Assembly: GCF_001696715.1 (NCBI RefSeq)
Contig: NZ_MBFM01000001.1
Coordinates: 107,525 to 148,690, forward strand
Length of the DNA: 41,166 nucleotides
Origin: Thauera phenolivorans
GTDB lineage: Bacteria; Pseudomonadota; Gammaproteobacteria; Burkholderiales; Rhodocyclaceae
Direction: 5' to 3'
The notes beneath the pieces are model-generated. The model saw nothing but the letters and a program-made list of their open reading frames with translations. It was not told the origin of the DNA and did not search any database. Positions 40,817 to 41,166 of this stretch are shown one piece after another (within the stretch, counting starts at the first letter, position 1; every line of letters begins with the position of its first letter). A program made the translations under genes and the position numbers.

Positions 40817-41166
40817 ATGCTGGACAAAGCGCGCTACGTGGTAGTGGAAGGCCCGATCGGCGCGGGCAAGACCTCGCTCGCACGCCGCCTGGCTGCGGAA
40901 CTGCAGGCCGGGACGATGTTCGAGGAGGCGGAAACGAATCCCTTCCTCGGCCGCTTCTACCAGAACACCGAACGCTGGGCGATGCCGACCCAGCTCTCCT
41001 TCTACCTGCAGCGCATCGACCAGCTCGCCGCCCTTGCGCGCAGCGTCGGAGAGGACGCCGAGCGCAAGGTGGTGGCCGACTTCATCATCGACAAGGATCG
41101 GCTGTTCGCCGACCTCAACCTGAGCGGCGACGAACTCGCGCTCTACGACCGCGTCACCCACGGGCT
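40817..41166 (+). CDS. Deoxynucleoside kinase, 3' end cut by the window
   Basis: The first 116 residues of a P-loop kinase: KARYVVVEGPIGAGKTSLARRL (Walker A), FEEAETNPFLGRFY, the region WAMPTQLSFYLQRIDQL (substrate pocket), and VVADFIIDKDRLFADLNL with the DxxxxKDRLF arrangement of the deoxyadenosine/deoxyguanosine kinase family. It phosphorylates deoxynucleosides in the salvage pathway. An AGGGGAAG ribosome-binding site precedes the ATG at 40817. The pcnB-folK-dNK order, usually followed by panB in these bacteria, supports the call; the continuation is outside the window. Confidence 0.92.
   Translation, partial: MLDKARYVVVEGPIGAGKTSLARRLAAELQAGTMFEEAETNPFLGRFYQNTERWAMPTQLSFYLQRIDQLAALARSVGEDAERKVVADFIIDKDRLFADLNLSGDELALYDRVTHG

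Overview
This window looks like ordinary chromosome from a high-GC betaproteobacterium, most likely Rhodocyclales (Thauera/Azoarcus type). That placement is an inference from gene content: a class II cobalamin ribonucleotide reductase, betaproteobacterial purM/perM/hda and pcnB/folK/deoxynucleoside kinase runs, a DUF1415 gene and a Lig E-type ligase. It could not be tested by a search. I see no prophage, integron, CRISPR array or complete insertion sequence. The genes are mostly housekeeping, separated by short intergenic spaces with readable promoters, operators and terminators.

Layout. 1-1.8 kb: a truncated endonuclease/exonuclease/phosphatase gene, divergent from a CDF metal exporter. 1.9-5 kb: class II ribonucleotide reductase (nrdJ) behind a tandem NrdR-type operator and followed by a terminator. 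5-11.4 kb: a gene-poor stretch, a BON-domain lipoprotein, a CHASE3 histidine kinase, two response regulators (one receiver-only, one NarL/FixJ type), an aberrant pyruvate kinase-like protein and a small exported protein. 11.4-15.5 kb: tRNA-Ser(GCU) with its own promoter and terminator, lysC, a small XRE regulator, a radical SAM protein, queD and a PLD-like protein. 15.5-18.2 kb: a leftward operon purN, DUF3108 protein, RsmB/NOP methyltransferase, PLD protein. 18.4-25.7 kb: mutL, a YqaA-type membrane protein, a diguanylate cyclase, a lipid kinase/metallophosphoesterase operon bracketed by two copies of a structured repeat, and a periplasmic ATP-dependent DNA ligase. 26-29 kb: a lipoprotein pair (one FlgO-like), miaA and a DUF1415 protein. 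29-34.7 kb: an RND pump with its adaptor, YjdM and two small membrane proteins. 34.8-41.2 kb: purM divergent from perM-hda, a HAD phosphatase, then pcnB-folK-DUF486-deoxynucleoside kinase (cut by the window end).

The least ordinary part is 5.5-10.8 kb. Two near-identical 18-bp palindromes (TGT..GG-N6-CC..ACA, the geometry of a GacA box) lie upstream of the BON lipoprotein gene and in the divergent region between the LuxR-type regulator and the pyruvate kinase-like gene. This suggests one small regulon run by the adjacent two-component system. The second notable signal is a pair of intergenic elements at 22.76 and 24.65 kb. They share a stem closed by CTTGTCCC/GGGATAAG, a DnaA-box-like TGTGGATAA and an apical stem whose two arms change together. 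They look like a small repeated DNA or RNA element at the two ends of one operon.
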